Shown here: piece after piece, positions 8,025 through 17,582 of the stretch | Position numbering within the stretch: the first letter of the stretch is position 1 | Layout: each line of letters opens with the position of its first letter | DNA from: Halomonas heilongjiangensis | GTDB taxonomy: Bacteria > Pseudomonadota > Gammaproteobacteria > Pseudomonadales > Halomonadaceae | DNA: 39,018 nucleotides | NCBI RefSeq assembly: GCF_002879645.1 | Contig: NZ_PNRE01000064.1 | Location: 1 to 39,018, forward strand | Direction of reading: 5' to 3' | Translations under genes and position numbers: made by a program | Notes under the pieces: generated by a model | The model's input: the letters and a program-made list of their open reading frames with translations, nothing else | The model's database searches: none | Told to the model about the DNA's origin: nothing

Positions 8025-8852
8025 ATGGCACAACCCACCCTGAAGTTCTCCCTCAACCATATGGTCTGCCCGCGCTGGACGCCGCCGCAGCTGATCGAAG
8101 TCGCCGCCGTGATGGGCGTCGGTGCCGTGGAGCTGCGCAATGACGTGGGCGCGAACAGCATCCTCGACCTCGACACCGCGCGGGCCGCCGGCCAGCGCGC
8201 CCGGGAACTGGGCATCGAGGTACTGAGCATCAATGCCCTCTATCCCTTCAATATCTGGAGCGCGGAGCGTGCCGCCCAGGCAGAGGCGCTGGCCGAGCGG
8301 GTCGCGGCCGCCGGCGGGCGCGGCCTGGTGCTCTGCCCGCTGGTGGATGCCAACTACTCCGCCAGTGCCGAAGAGAAGCGCGCTGGCCTTGAGCAGGCGC
8401 TGCTCGAGCTGGACGCCATCCTCAGTCGCCATGACCTGCGTGGCTTCGTCGAGCCGCTGGGCTTCCCGATCTCCTCGCTGCGCACCAAGGCCGAGGCGGT
8501 GGCGGCGATCGAGGGGCTGGGCTTGGAGCGACGCTTCGGCCTGGTCCACGACACCTTCCATCACCAAGGCGCCGGGGAGACTGCCTTCTTCGCTGGGCAG
8601 ACCGGGCTGGTGCATATCTCCGGTGTCGAGGATCCGGCCATCGGCTTCGAAGCGATGCTCGATCCGCACCGCCTGCTGGTCGGCGAACGCGACCGGCTCG
8701 ACAACGTCAGCCAGCTCCGCCGGCTGCTCGCCGACGGCTACGACGGCTATGTCTCCTTCGAGCCCTTCGCCGAGACAGTCCATGCGCTCGAGGATCCGGT
8801 CGCCGCGCTCAAGCAGAGCATGGCCTACGTGCGTGCCGGACTCGGCCACTGA
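8025..8852 (+). CDS. iolI: IolI-like inosose isomerase (TIM barrel)
   Basis: A 275-residue sugar phosphate isomerase/epimerase-family TIM barrel. Features shared with IolI (2-keto-myo-inositol isomerase) include SINALYPFN after the third strand, LCPLVD, VEPLGFPISSLRT carrying a metal-binding Glu, LVHDTFHHQGAGE with Asp and His ligands, HISGVEDP, and a terminal SFEPF Glu. IolI interconverts 2-keto-myo-inositol and 1-keto-D-chiro-inositol, letting D-chiro-inositol enter the pathway. GGAGG precedes the start. It is followed by the IolH-like gene after 26 bp, probably as one transcript under the operator at 7918. Assignment to IolI is by motif likeness and context; the substrate is unproven. Confidence 0.72.
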   Translation: MAQPTLKFSLNHMVCPRWTPPQLIEVAAVMGVGAVELRNDVGANSILDLDTARAAGQRARELGIEVLSINALYPFNIWSAERAAQAEALAERVAAAGGRGLVLCPLVDANYSASAEEKRAGLEQALLELDAILSRHDLRGFVEPLGFPISSLRTKAEAVAAIEGLGLERRFGLVHDTFHHQGAGETAFFAGQTGLVHISGVEDPAIGFEAMLDPHRLLVGERDRLDNVSQLRRLLADGYDGYVSFEPFAETVHALEDPVAALKQSMAYVRAGLGH

Positions 8853-8878
8853 ACACCCAACGACAAGAGGGTTTCGAC

Positions 8879-9778
8879 ATGAAGATCGCTCTCGACCCCC
8901 ATATGCATCGCCATCTCTCCCTGCCGGAGACCTGTCGGCTCACCAAGGAGCTGGGCTACGACTACATCGAGCTGTCGCCGCGCCCGGACTTCATGGTCTG
9001 GTGGACCCGGCCGCGCACCTATCCGGCCGCCGTGCAGGCCTTCAAGAAGGCCATGCGCGAGCATGACGTCGGGCTGGCCACCATGCAGCCCATGTACCGC
9101 TGGTCCAGCCCCTACCGCGACGAGTGGGAGATGGCCATGGACAACTGGAAGCGGATCATCGAGGTGGCGGTGGAGCTGGAGTGCGACACCCTGATCTCCG
9201 AGTTCGGCCGCGGCGGCTCCCCGGAGCGCTCCCAGGCCGACCGCCAGGGGATTCACACCCCCGAGGCCTGCGAGAATGCCTTCTGGCGCTCCATGGACGT
9301 GCTGGTACCGATTCTCGAGCGCGAAGGCCTGACGCTGAGCGTCGAGCCCCATCCCGAGGACTGGATCGAGACCATGGAGCCGGCGGTGGAGATCATCAAG
9401 ACCATCGACTCGCCGGCGGTGAAGTGCTCCTACATCGCCCCGCACAGCTTCTACTACGGCGACGACCTGGCCGAGACCATCCGCGCCACCAAGGGCGAGC
9501 TGGTGCATGCCCGGGTCGCCGACACCTTCAACCACAAGGCCTCCTCCCAGCTGCGCTATATCGTCAATCCGCCGGGCTCCGAGGCCCGGGTCCACCAGCA
9601 CCTGGATATCGGCGAGGGCGAGATCGACTGGGACGTCTTCTTCAAGACCCTGCACGAGATCGGCTTCGACGGCGTGCTCTCGAGCTGCGTCTTCGGCTGG
9701 GAGGAGCGGGCGGTGGAGTCCTCGCGTTTTATGCGCCAGGAGATCCAGCGCTACGTCGGCAAGTACTGGGACCAGTAA
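8879..9778 (+). CDS. iolH: IolH-like sugar phosphate isomerase/epimerase
   Basis: A 299-residue TIM-barrel protein that opens MKIALDPHMHRHLSLPET and continues YDYIELSPRPDF, a style recalling IolH proteins of inositol loci. Candidate metal ligands lie in ISEFGRGG, LSVEPHPEDW and VHARVADTFNHK. IolH is a conserved accessory protein of iol operons whose reaction is not established. It lies 26 bp after the iolI-like gene with its own AGAGGG ribosome site. The 394 bp that follow hold a long hairpin and then the iolC operator. Membership of the isomerase/epimerase superfamily is clear; the IolH label is moderately supported. Confidence 0.7.
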   Translation: MKIALDPHMHRHLSLPETCRLTKELGYDYIELSPRPDFMVWWTRPRTYPAAVQAFKKAMREHDVGLATMQPMYRWSSPYRDEWEMAMDNWKRIIEVAVELECDTLISEFGRGGSPERSQADRQGIHTPEACENAFWRSMDVLVPILEREGLTLSVEPHPEDWIETMEPAVEIIKTIDSPAVKCSYIAPHSFYYGDDLAETIRATKGELVHARVADTFNHKASSQLRYIVNPPGSEARVHQHLDIGEGEIDWDVFFKTLHEIGFDGVLSSCVFGWEERAVESSRFMRQEIQRYVGKYWDQ

Positions 9779-9922
9779 GAGGGCGACTCCATGGGCGCAA
9801 GAGTCATCAGCGCCGGAATGACTGGCTCAAGGCCCATGCGGGCGCTTCTTGGATGCCCGAACGGCCGGCCTTCCACTCTTAAGTGCAACCCGAGGTGCAG
9901 CCTGAGGCGCGCCTCCATGAGT

Positions 9923-9969
9923 CGCAGACGGCCTCGTACCCACCCGGGTGCGGGGCCGTTGCGTCTGCG
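9923..9969 (+). terminator. Long GC-rich hairpin after the iolI-iolH pair
   Basis: CGCAGA (9923-9928) pairs with TCTGCG (9964-9969). Inside it, a 13-bp arm at 9929-9941 pairs with 9946-9958 with two G-U wobbles and a 4-nt loop. A 5-nt bulge (9959-9963) separates the two stem parts. There is no T-tract, so a Rho-independent role is uncertain, but it would separate iolI-iolH from iolC. The flanking 9779-9922 and 9970-10033 hold no gene I can support. Confidence 0.5.
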
Positions 9970-10033
9970 GTGTGGTCCCATAGAGTACTGCGACTAAAGC
10001 ATAGCGGATCATTCCTTCCATTTATTGAATTAA

Positions 10034-10067
10034 TAGAATCTTTGTTCTAATCTGTGGGTCAGTAGAA
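10034..10067. promoter_or_regulatory. IolR-type operator upstream of iolC
   Basis: TAGAATCTTTGTTCTA (10034-10049) is a palindrome of TAGAA-N6-TTCTA form. A further TAGAA half-site begins at 10063, 29 bp on, matching the phasing at the other modules. TTGAAT (10025-10030) and TAATCT (10048-10053), 17 bp apart, could be a weak promoter straddling the palindrome. It lies about 125 bp upstream of the iolC start. Confidence 0.6.
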
Positions 10068-10172
10068 CGCACGCACCAGATGTGACACTGATTTCAATAG
10101 ACCGACCGCCGAGCCGTGATGGCGTGACCGCCGACTCGGGCTCGAGACTGGCCAAGCGTAGGATGCGATCCC

Positions 10173-12095
10173 ATGAACGACACCAAGACACTCGACCTGA
10201 TCTGCCTGGGGCGCGCCGCTGTCGATCTGTACGGCGATCAGATCGGCAGCCGCCTGGAAGACATGAGTGGCTTTGCCAAGTATCTCGGCGGCTCCTCCGC
10301 CAATATCGCCTATGGCACCGCTCGCATGGGCCTCAAGTCCGCCATGCTGACCCGAGTGGGCGATGAGCACATGGGACGCTTCGTGCGCGAGGAGCTGGCG
10401 CGCGCCGGTGTCGATACCAGTCATGTGGTCACCGACCAGGAGCGCCTCACCGGTCTGGTGATCTTGGGCATCAAGGATCGCGACACCTTCCCGCTGATCT
10501 TCTACCGTCATGACTGCGCCGACATGGCCATCGACGCCGGCGACTTCAGCCCTGAGTTCATCGCCTCGAGCCGGGCCCTGCTGATCACCGGTACCCACTT
10601 CTCCACCGAGCAGACCTACCAGGCCAGCAAGACCGCCATCGAGTACGCCAAGGCGGCCGGTACCAAGGTGATCCTCGACATCGACTATCGGCCAGTGCTC
10701 TGGGGCCTGACTACCCTGGGCGACGGCGAGACCCGTTTCATCTCCGACGAGGGCGTCAGCCGGCACCTGCAGACCATCCTGCCCGATCTGGATCTGGTGG
10801 TGGGCACCGAGGAGGAGGTGCATATCGCGGGTGGCAGCACCGATACCATCGCCGCCCTGAAGAAGATCCGTGAGCTCTCCGATGCCACCATCGTGCTCAA
10901 GCTTGGCGCCCAGGGCTGCACCGTCCTGGACGGGGCCATTCCCGACAGCGAGGACGACTTCGAGGTGCACACCGGGGTGCGGGTCGAGGTGCTCAACGTG
11001 CTGGGCGCCGGCGATGCCTTCATGAGCGGTTTCCTGCGCGGCTGGCTACGCGGCGAGTCCCATGCCCAGAGCTGCGCCTACGCCAACGCCTGCGGCGCCC
11101 TGGTGGTGTCCCGCCACGGCTGTGCGCCGGCGATTCCCAGCGCCGAGGAGCTCGACGACTACCTGTCCCGCGCCGAGTCGATCTCGCGCCCGGACCTGGA
11201 CGCGCGGCTCAACTACCTGCACCGGGTGACCACTCAGCGCACCGCCACCGAGTGGAAGGACCTGTGCATCCTGGCCTTCGACCATCGCAAGCAGCTCTTC
11301 GATATGGCCCGCGAGGCGGGCGCCGATCCGGCTCGCATCCACACCCTCAAGCGCTTGCTGGTCCAGGCCACCGAGCGTGGCAGCCAGCAGCTGGGCGCGA
11401 GCCAGGTGGGTGTGCTGATCGACGACACCTACGGCCAGGACGCCCTCAATGACGTCACCGGTCGCGGCTGGTGGATCGGCCGCCCCGTGGAGCTGCCCAG
11501 CTCGCGCCCCATCGAGCTGGAGGGCGGCCGCAGCATCGGCTCGCGACTCAAGAGCTGGCCGCGCGAGCATATCGTCAAGTGCCTGGTGTTCTACCATCCA
11601 CAGGAGCAGGTCGAGCTGCGCCGCACCCAGGAGCGCCAGGTGGTGGAGCTCTACCGCGCCTGCTGTGCCTCGGGGCACGAGCTGTTGCTGGAGGTGATTC
11701 CGCCCCGCGACCTGGTCAGCGACGACGACACCTATCTCAACGCCATGCAGCGCTTCTACAACCTGGGCGTGCAGCCCGACTGGTGGAAGCTGCCGCCGCA
11801 GACGCCGGCCGCTTGGCGGCGCATCGCTGATCTGCTCGCTGAGCGTGCCCCCCACTGCCGCGGCGTGGTGATGCTGGGCCTGGATGCGCCGGCCGAGGAG
11901 CTCAAGAAGGGCATCATGGACAGCGCCGGCGCCGAGGCCTGCAAGGGCTTCGCCGTGGGCCGCACCATCTTCGGCGAGCCGAGCCGCAGGTGGCTGCGTG
12001 GCGACTACGACGACGAGCAGCTGATCGAGGCCGTGAAGGCCAACTATCTCGAGCTGGTGGAAACCTGGCAGGCGCGCCAGCGCGACGCTGCCTGA
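10173..12095 (+). CDS. iolC: Bifunctional 5-dehydro-2-deoxygluconokinase / DUF2090 aldolase-type protein
   Basis: A 640-residue two-domain protein. Residues about 8-330 form a PfkB/ribokinase-type kinase, with GGSSANIAYGTARMG near the N-terminus and the catalytic NVLGAGDAFMSGFLRG motif. This is IolC, which phosphorylates 5-dehydro-2-deoxygluconate. Residues about 340-636 form a DUF2090 domain (starting near LCILAFDHRKQLFDMA, with a conserved LLLEVIPPRD). The same fusion is widespread in proteobacteria and is annotated as kinase plus 5-dehydro-2-deoxyphosphogluconate aldolase, which would replace a separate IolJ; no iolJ was seen in this window. It is the first gene of the iolCDEA run. The ribosome site is modest (AGGA). 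Confidence 0.93.
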   Translation: MNDTKTLDLICLGRAAVDLYGDQIGSRLEDMSGFAKYLGGSSANIAYGTARMGLKSAMLTRVGDEHMGRFVREELARAGVDTSHVVTDQERLTGLVILGIKDRDTFPLIFYRHDCADMAIDAGDFSPEFIASSRALLITGTHFSTEQTYQASKTAIEYAKAAGTKVILDIDYRPVLWGLTTLGDGETRFISDEGVSRHLQTILPDLDLVVGTEEEVHIAGGSTDTIAALKKIRELSDATIVLKLGAQGCTVLDGAIPDSEDDFEVHTGVRVEVLNVLGAGDAFMSGFLRGWLRGESHAQSCAYANACGALVVSRHGCAPAIPSAEELDDYLSRAESISRPDLDARLNYLHRVTTQRTATEWKDLCILAFDHRKQLFDMAREAGADPARIHTLKRLLVQATERGSQQLGASQVGVLIDDTYGQDALNDVTGRGWWIGRPVELPSSRPIELEGGRSIGSRLKSWPREHIVKCLVFYHPQEQVELRRTQERQVVELYRACCASGHELLLEVIPPRDLVSDDDTYLNAMQRFYNLGVQPDWWKLPPQTPAAWRRIADLLAERAPHCRGVVMLGLDAPAEELKKGIMDSAGAEACKGFAVGRTIFGEPSRRWLRGDYDDEQLIEAVKANYLELVETWQARQRDAA

Positions 12096-12128
12096 CCCTT
12101 CTGGACTCCTGATCAAGGGCAAATGACC

Positions 12129-13979
12129 ATGACTACCATCCGACTCACCATGGCCCAGGCCGTCGTTCGCTACATGATGGCCCAGAAGGTCGAACTCGAC
12201 GGCGCGATCGAGCCGCTGTTCCCCGGGGTCTGGGCGATCTTCGGTCACGGCAACGTGGCCGGCCTGGGCGAGGCGCTCTACCAGGCACGGGAGACCCTGC
12301 CCACCTACCGCGCCCACAACGAGCAGGGCATGGCCCATGCGGCCATCGCCTATGCCAAGACCCTGAATCGGCGCCAGGTGATGGCCTGCACCGCCTCGGC
12401 GGGGCCGGGCTCCACCAACATGGTCACCGCCGCCGCGGTGGCCCATGTGAACCGCCTGCCGGTGCTCTTCCTACCGGGCGACACCTTCGCCACCCGCCTG
12501 CCCGACCCGGTACTGCAGCAGGTGGAGAACTTCCACGACCACACTCTGACCTCCAACGACTGCTTCAAGCCGGTGAGCCGCTTCTTCGACCGCATCACCC
12601 GTCCCGAGCAGTTGCTCACCTCGCTGCCCCAGGCGGTGCGGGTGCTCACCGACCCGGTGGAGTGCGGCCCGGTGACTCTGGCGCTGCCCCAGGACGTGCA
12701 GACTATGGCCTTCGATTATCCCGAGCACTTCTTCGCCGAGGGGGTGCACCGGCTGCGCCGCCAGGCCGCCGACCGCCGGGAGCTCGAGGACGCCATCGCC
12801 CTGATCCGTCGGGCCAGGAAACCGCTAGTGATCGCCGGGGGCGGGGCGCATTACTCGGGTGCCCTGGCGGAGCTCGACGCCTTCGTCTCCCGCTATCACC
12901 TGCCGGTGGGCGAGACCCAGGCCGGCAAGGGCGCGCTGCCGTGGGATCACGAGCAGAACCTGGGCACCATCGGCGTCACCGGCGGGGCGGCGGCCAATGC
13001 GCTGGCCGCCGAGGCCGACCTGATCATCGCCGTGGGCACCCGCCTGGGCGACTTCGCCTCCGGCTCCCGGGCCTTGATCAATCCCGAGGCCAGGCTCTTG
13101 AGCATCAACGTGGCTTCCTTCGACGCGATCAAGCACAAGGGCCAGGCGCTGGTGGGCGATGCCAAGCTCAGCCTGCCGGAGCTCAGCGCCGGCCTCGTGG
13201 GCTGGCACCCCGAGGGCGCCTGGATCGAGCAGGCCGCCGAGCTGCGTGCCGACTGGAACCGCACCGTGGAGCGCGTCACCGCCGACCGCGGCAGCGACCT
13301 GCCCTGTGACGCCGAGGTGGTGGGCGCCGTCAACCGTGCCGCCGGCGAGCGTGACATCGTGGTGTGTGCCGCCGGCGGCCTGCCGGGTGCACTGCAGAAG
13401 CTGTGGCGCACCCGCTTCCACCGCGGCTACCACATGGAGTACGGCTACTCCTGCATGGGCTATGAGCTGGCCGGCGGCCTGGGCGCCAAGATGGCCATGC
13501 CCGACTCCGAGGTCTTCGTCATGGTGGGCGACGGCTCCTACCTGATGCTCAACTCCGAGATCGCCACCTCGGTGATGCTGGGCCACAAGATCATCGCCGT
13601 GGTGCTAGACAACCGCGGCTACGGTTGCATCCACCGCCTGCAGCAGTTCTGCGGCGGCCCCGGCTTCAACAACCTGCTCGACGACTGCCTGACCGTGGAG
13701 GGCGGCGCCCCCAAGACGGACTTCGCCGCCCACGCCGTGGCCCTGGGGGCGAAGTCCGAAAGCGTTCGCACCATCGGCGAACTGGAGGCGGCGCTCGAAC
13801 GCGCCAAGGTGTCCGACATCAGCTACGTGATCGCCATCGACACCGACCCCCTGGCCGATACCCAGGAGGGCGGCGCCTGGTGGGACGTGGCCGTGCCGGA
13901 AGTCTCCCCGCGCGCCGAGGTCAACGAGGCGCGCAGGCGCTACGAAAGCTACAAGGCGCGGCAGTTCAAGAATCTCTAA
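12129..13979 (+). CDS. iolD: 3D-(3,5/4)-trihydroxycyclohexane-1,2-dione hydrolase
   Basis: ThDP-dependent enzyme that opens the inositol-derived ring, giving 5-deoxyglucuronate. The 616-residue protein has the three-domain acetolactate-synthase-like layout. The N-terminal pyrimidine-binding domain has the activating Glu in AHNEQGMAHAA. The C-terminal domain has the ThDP/Mg motif from VGDGSYLMLNSE to VVLDNRGYG. An ATG at 12123 is in frame, but AAGGG lies only 3 bp before it and 9 bp before ATG 12129, and MTTIRLTMAQA is a typical IolD beginning, so 12129 is preferred. It follows iolC by 33 bp and precedes iolE by 35 bp in the same operon. Confidence 0.95.
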   Translation: MTTIRLTMAQAVVRYMMAQKVELDGAIEPLFPGVWAIFGHGNVAGLGEALYQARETLPTYRAHNEQGMAHAAIAYAKTLNRRQVMACTASAGPGSTNMVTAAAVAHVNRLPVLFLPGDTFATRLPDPVLQQVENFHDHTLTSNDCFKPVSRFFDRITRPEQLLTSLPQAVRVLTDPVECGPVTLALPQDVQTMAFDYPEHFFAEGVHRLRRQAADRRELEDAIALIRRARKPLVIAGGGAHYSGALAELDAFVSRYHLPVGETQAGKGALPWDHEQNLGTIGVTGGAAANALAAEADLIIAVGTRLGDFASGSRALINPEARLLSINVASFDAIKHKGQALVGDAKLSLPELSAGLVGWHPEGAWIEQAAELRADWNRTVERVTADRGSDLPCDAEVVGAVNRAAGERDIVVCAAGGLPGALQKLWRTRFHRGYHMEYGYSCMGYELAGGLGAKMAMPDSEVFVMVGDGSYLMLNSEIATSVMLGHKIIAVVLDNRGYGCIHRLQQFCGGPGFNNLLDDCLTVEGGAPKTDFAAHAVALGAKSESVRTIGELEAALERAKVSDISYVIAIDTDPLADTQEGGAWWDVAVPEVSPRAEVNEARRRYESYKARQFKNL

Positions 13980-14014
13980 TCCTCGATCACGACGACCGAT
14001 TTCAGGAGTTCGCC

Positions 14015-14914
14015 ATGAGCGTAAGACTCGGCATCAACCCGCTGACCTGGACCAACGACGACATGCCATCGCTCGGCGGCGACACACCGCTCGAGGTCTG
14101 CCTGGCGGAAGGCAAGCAGGCCGGCTTTTCGGGCTTCGAACTGGGCCACAAGTTTCCCCGCGACCCGGCGGTGCTGGGGCCGATCCTGGAAAGCCATGGC
14201 CTGGCGCTGGTCTCCGGCTGGTACAGCAGCGAGCTGCTGACCCGCAGCGCCGAGGAGGAGATCGAGGCGCTCAAGCCGCACCTGCACCTGCTCAAGTCGC
14301 TGGGCGCCACGGCGATGGTGTTCTGCGAGGTCACCCACTGCGTGCACGGCCAGCGCGACGTGCCGCTCTCCCACAGCCCGACCATGAGCGAGGCGAAGTG
14401 GCAGCGCTTCCTGCCGCGCCTCAATGAGGTGGCCGACTACTGCCAGGAGCAGGGCGTGCAGATCGCCTATCACCACCACCTGGGCACGGTGATCGAGACC
14501 GAGGAGGAGATCGACCGGCTGATGGCCGGCACCAGGCCCTCCGTGGGCCTGCTGCTCGACTCCGGCCACCTGGTGGGCGCCGGCGGCGATCCCCTCGCCG
14601 TCCAGCAGAAGTACGCCGAGCGCATCAACCACGTGCACTGCAAGGACATCCGCCGCGAGGTGCTGGCCGACGTCCGCAACCGCGACCTCAGCTTCCTGGA
14701 AGGCGTACTCAACGGCATGTTCACCGTGCCGGGCGATGGCTACATCGACTACACCAGTCTGTTCAGGCAGCTCGCGGCCAGCGACTACGCGGGCTGGCTG
14801 GTGGTCGAGGCGGAGCAGGACCCCGCCGTGGCCCATCCGCTGACCTATGCGCGCCTGGGCCGCGACAACCTCAAGCGCTTCTGTGCCGAGGCCGGCCTGA
14901 CGGTCACCGAATAA
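14015..14914 (+). CDS. iolE: Myo-inosose-2 dehydratase
   Basis: Removes water from 2-keto-myo-inositol to give the 3D-trihydroxycyclohexane-dione used by IolD. The 299-residue TIM barrel has the IolE beginning RLGINPLTWTNDDMPSLGG. Metal-binding and catalytic candidates lie in AYHHHLGTVIETEEEI, LLLDSGHL, NHVHCKDIR and the final VVEAEQDP. CAGGAG precedes the start by a good distance. The frame is open far upstream inside iolD, but ATG 14015 matches the family start. Its order between iolD and iolA is typical of compact inositol operons. Confidence 0.94.
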   Translation: MSVRLGINPLTWTNDDMPSLGGDTPLEVCLAEGKQAGFSGFELGHKFPRDPAVLGPILESHGLALVSGWYSSELLTRSAEEEIEALKPHLHLLKSLGATAMVFCEVTHCVHGQRDVPLSHSPTMSEAKWQRFLPRLNEVADYCQEQGVQIAYHHHLGTVIETEEEIDRLMAGTRPSVGLLLDSGHLVGAGGDPLAVQQKYAERINHVHCKDIRREVLADVRNRDLSFLEGVLNGMFTVPGDGYIDYTSLFRQLAASDYAGWLVVEAEQDPAVAHPLTYARLGRDNLKRFCAEAGLTVTE

Positions 14915-14943
14915 TCAGTTTCATAACCTAACGAGGAGCCCCC

Positions 14944-16446
14944 ATGAGCATGCTGGGCAACTACATCAACGGCCAGGCGGTGGCCAGCCAGAGCGGCCGC
15001 ACCGCACCCGTCTACAACCCCGCCACCGGCGCGCAGCGCCTGCAGGTGGCGCTCTCCTCGGCCGACGAGACCCGCGAAGCGGTGCGCATCGCCCATGAGG
15101 CCTTCGCCGCCTGGGCGAAGGTCAGCCCGCTGAAGCGTTCGCGCATCCTGTTCCGGTTCAAGGCGCTGGTCGAGGCGCACGCCGACGAGCTGGCGCGGCT
15201 GATCGCCAGCGAGCACGGCAAGGTGTTCTCCGACGCCAAGGGCGAGGTGACCCGCGGCCTGGAGGTGGTCGAGTTCGCCTGCGGCATCCCGCACCTGCAG
15301 AAGGGCGAGCACTCCATGAACGTCGGCACCGGGGTGGACAGCTACTCCCTGATGCAGCCGCTGGGTGTGTGCGCCGGCATCTCGCCGTTCAACTTCCCGG
15401 CCATGGTGCCGATGTGGATGTTCCCCATCGCGCTCGCCTGCGGCAACACCTTCGTCATGAAGCCCTCCGAGAAGGACCCCTCCACGCCGATGCGCCTGGC
15501 CGAGCTGCTCCGGGAGGCCGGTCTGCCCGACGGTGTGTTCAACGTGGTCAACGGCGACAAGGAGGCCGTCGACGTGCTGCTCACCGACGAGCGGGTCCAG
15601 GCGGTGAGCTTCGTCGGCTCCACCCCCATCGCCGAGTACATCTACGCCACGGCATCGAGCCACGGCAAGCGCGTCCAGGCCCTGGGCGGCGCCAAGAACC
15701 ATATGGTGATCATGCCCGACGCCGATCTCGACCAGGCCGTGGGGGCGCTGATGGGTGCCGCCTACGGCTCCGCCGGCGAGCGCTGCATGGCCATTTCCGT
15801 GGCGGTGCCGGTGGGGGAAGAGACCGCCCAGCGTCTGCGCGAGAAGCTCATCGGTGAGCTGGCCAAGCTCAGGGTTGGCCCCGGGCTGGTGGATGGCCCC
15901 GACAACGACATGGGCCCGCTGATCACCCGCGAGCACCTGGAGAAGGTCAAGGGCTATATCCAGGCCGGCGTGGATGAGGGCGCCGAACTGGTAGTCGACG
16001 GCCGCGAGGCACGCATCGAGGGCGCCGGCGACGGCTACTTCCTCGGTGGCTCCCTGTTCGATCACGTCAAGCCGGGCATGCGCATCCACAGCGAGGAGAT
16101 CTTCGGTCCGGTGCTGGCGATTGCCCGGGCGGTGAGCTTCGACGAGGCCGTGGCGATGATCAATGCACACGAGTACGGCAACGGCACCGCCATCTTCACT
16201 CGCGATGGCGACGCCGCCCGCCAGTTCGTCGAGCAGATCCAGGTCGGCATGGTTGGCGTCAACGTGCCGATCCCGGTGCCCATGGCCTTCCACAGCTTCG
16301 GTGGCTGGAAGCGCTCGCTGTTCGGCCCGCTGCACATGCACGGCCCCGACGGCGTGCGCTTCTACACCCGCATGAAGACCGTCACCCAGCGCTGGCCCAG
16401 CGGCATCCGCGAAGAGACCAACCACTTCACCATGCCGACCCATTGA
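14944..16446 (+). CDS. iolA: CoA-acylating methylmalonate/malonate-semialdehyde dehydrogenase
   Basis: Converts malonate semialdehyde (from inositol) or methylmalonate semialdehyde (from valine) with CoA and NAD to acetyl- or propionyl-CoA plus CO2; also called mmsA. The 500-residue aldehyde dehydrogenase-fold protein has [18 protein letters not shown], the nucleotide-binding [18 protein letters not shown], in which Asn replaces the usual general-base Glu as in this CoA-dependent branch, and the catalytic Cys in [16 protein letters not shown] precedes the start. It is the last gene of iolCDEA. The next 185 bp contain a small CCCGC-gaa-GCGGG hairpin (16453-16465) just past the stop codon, then a gap before the next gene. 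Confidence 0.95.
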   Translation: MSMLGNYINGQAVASQSGRTAPVYNPATGAQRLQVALSSADETREAVRIAHEAFAAWAKVSPLKRSRILFRFKALVEAHADELARLIASEHGKVFSDAKGEVTRGLEVVEFACGIPHLQKGEHSMNVGTGVDSYSLMQPLGVCAGISPFNFPAMVPMWMFPIALACGNTFVMKPSEKDPSTPMRLAELLREAGLPDGVFNVVNGDKEAVDVLLTDERVQAVSFVGSTPIAEYIYATASSHGKRVQALGGAKNHMVIMPDADLDQAVGALMGAAYGSAGERCMAISVAVPVGEETAQRLREKLIGELAKLRVGPGLVDGPDNDMGPLITREHLEKVKGYIQAGVDEGAELVVDGREARIEGAGDGYFLGGSLFDHVKPGMRIHSEEIFGPVLAIARAVSFDEAVAMINAHEYGNGTAIFTRDGDAARQFVEQIQVGMVGVNVPIPVPMAFHSFGGWKRSLFGPLHMHGPDGVRFYTRMKTVTQRWPSGIREETNHFTMPTH

Positions 16447-16631
16447 TCCGAGCCCGCGAAGCGGGACACCAGTGACAGCGTACGCCGGGGCCTGGGCTCC
16501 GCCGTTCTCATCTGACCGGATCGTCGGCACCGAAGGCGTGTGTTGGCTTGAGCACTGCGCTCGCTCGGCGGATGCCGGTGCCGTCTGGGTCGATTACGAG
16601 TCATAGAGATCCGATAACGAGAGTAATGACA

Positions 16632-17573
16632 ATGAGACTTTCCATTTGTACCGATGTGATGGGCGATCTCTCCTTCACCGAAATGCTCGACAAATGCGTG
16701 GCGTTGGGCGTCGAGGGTATTGAGATGACCGGTGGTGGCTGGTCGCCGGCGCCCCATTTCCGGGCCGATGAACTGCTGGCCGACAAGGGCTTGCTGAGGT
16801 CCAGGCTCAAGGAGATCGAGGTCCGTGGTCTGGAGATCGCCGCGCTCAACTGCTCGGGCAACCCGCTCGATCCCGGCGCGCTCGGCGAGCGTCACCGCAA
16901 GGAGATCGAGCAGACCATCCGCCTGGCCGGTGAAATCGGCGTGACGAAGATCGTTACTATGTCCGGTCTGCCCCCTGCCGCGCCGGGCGACATGGTCCCG
17001 AATTGGCTCGTCTACACCAAGAGCTGGCCCGATGAGATGCCCGAACGCGACCGCTACCAGTGGGAGGAGTGCGCCTTCCCCTATTGGCACGGACTGGTCC
17101 GGCTCGCCGAGGAAGTGGGTGTCGAGAAATACGCGCTGGAGAACTTCTCCGCCATGCTGGTGTGGAACCCCGAGACCCTGTTCCGCCTGCGCGACGAAGT
17201 GGGACCGAAGGTCGGCATGAACCTCGACCCGTCGCATCTGTTCTGGAAAGGCGCCTGCCCCATCGCCGGAGCCCGAGCCCTGGGTGAGGCGATCCACCAT
17301 TGCCATGGAAAGGACACCCGCATTGAGCGCGGCTTGGCCGATGTGAACGGCCTGCTCGAACTGAAGGAGGTCACCGACGTGGCCAACCGCGCGTGGAACT
17401 ACGTCGCCGTCGGTGCCGGTCACGACCTGCAGTGGTGGAAGGAGTTCTTCTCCGTCGTGCGCATGGCTGGCTACAACGACTGGATCAGCCTCGAGATGGA
17501 GGACTTCACCATGTCCACCGAGGCAGGTATCCAGTCCTCCGTCGAGGCTCTGCAGCAGACTATCAGCCGTTAG
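16632..17573 (+). CDS. TIM-barrel sugar phosphate isomerase/epimerase of unknown substrate
   Basis: A 313-residue AP-endonuclease-2/xylose-isomerase-like TIM barrel. Likely metal ligands lie in YALENFSA (Glu), GMNLDPSHLFW (Asp and His), HHCHGKDTR (His) and SLEMED (Glu). ATG 16626 is in frame, but CGAGAG is spaced correctly only for ATG 16632. Relatives are often encoded beside Gfo/Idh-type dehydrogenases and carbohydrate ABC transporters, as here. No named iol enzyme matches it clearly. It could process another inositol stereoisomer or a methylated inositol, but that is speculation. A hairpin just downstream probably ends its transcript before the separately regulated ABC genes. Confidence 0.8.
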   Translation: MRLSICTDVMGDLSFTEMLDKCVALGVEGIEMTGGGWSPAPHFRADELLADKGLLRSRLKEIEVRGLEIAALNCSGNPLDPGALGERHRKEIEQTIRLAGEIGVTKIVTMSGLPPAAPGDMVPNWLVYTKSWPDEMPERDRYQWEECAFPYWHGLVRLAEEVGVEKYALENFSAMLVWNPETLFRLRDEVGPKVGMNLDPSHLFWKGACPIAGARALGEAIHHCHGKDTRIERGLADVNGLLELKEVTDVANRAWNYVAVGAGHDLQWWKEFFSVVRMAGYNDWISLEMEDFTMSTEAGIQSSVEALQQTISR

Positions 17574-17582
17574 CGATTCGTA

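Noticed and set aside
7647..8031. Short minus-strand frames upstream of iolR
   Set aside because: They span the operator region, lack ribosome sites and have no family features.
14845..16530. 561-codon minus-strand frame opposite iolA
   Set aside because: Same GC-driven antisense effect; no ribosome site or motif.
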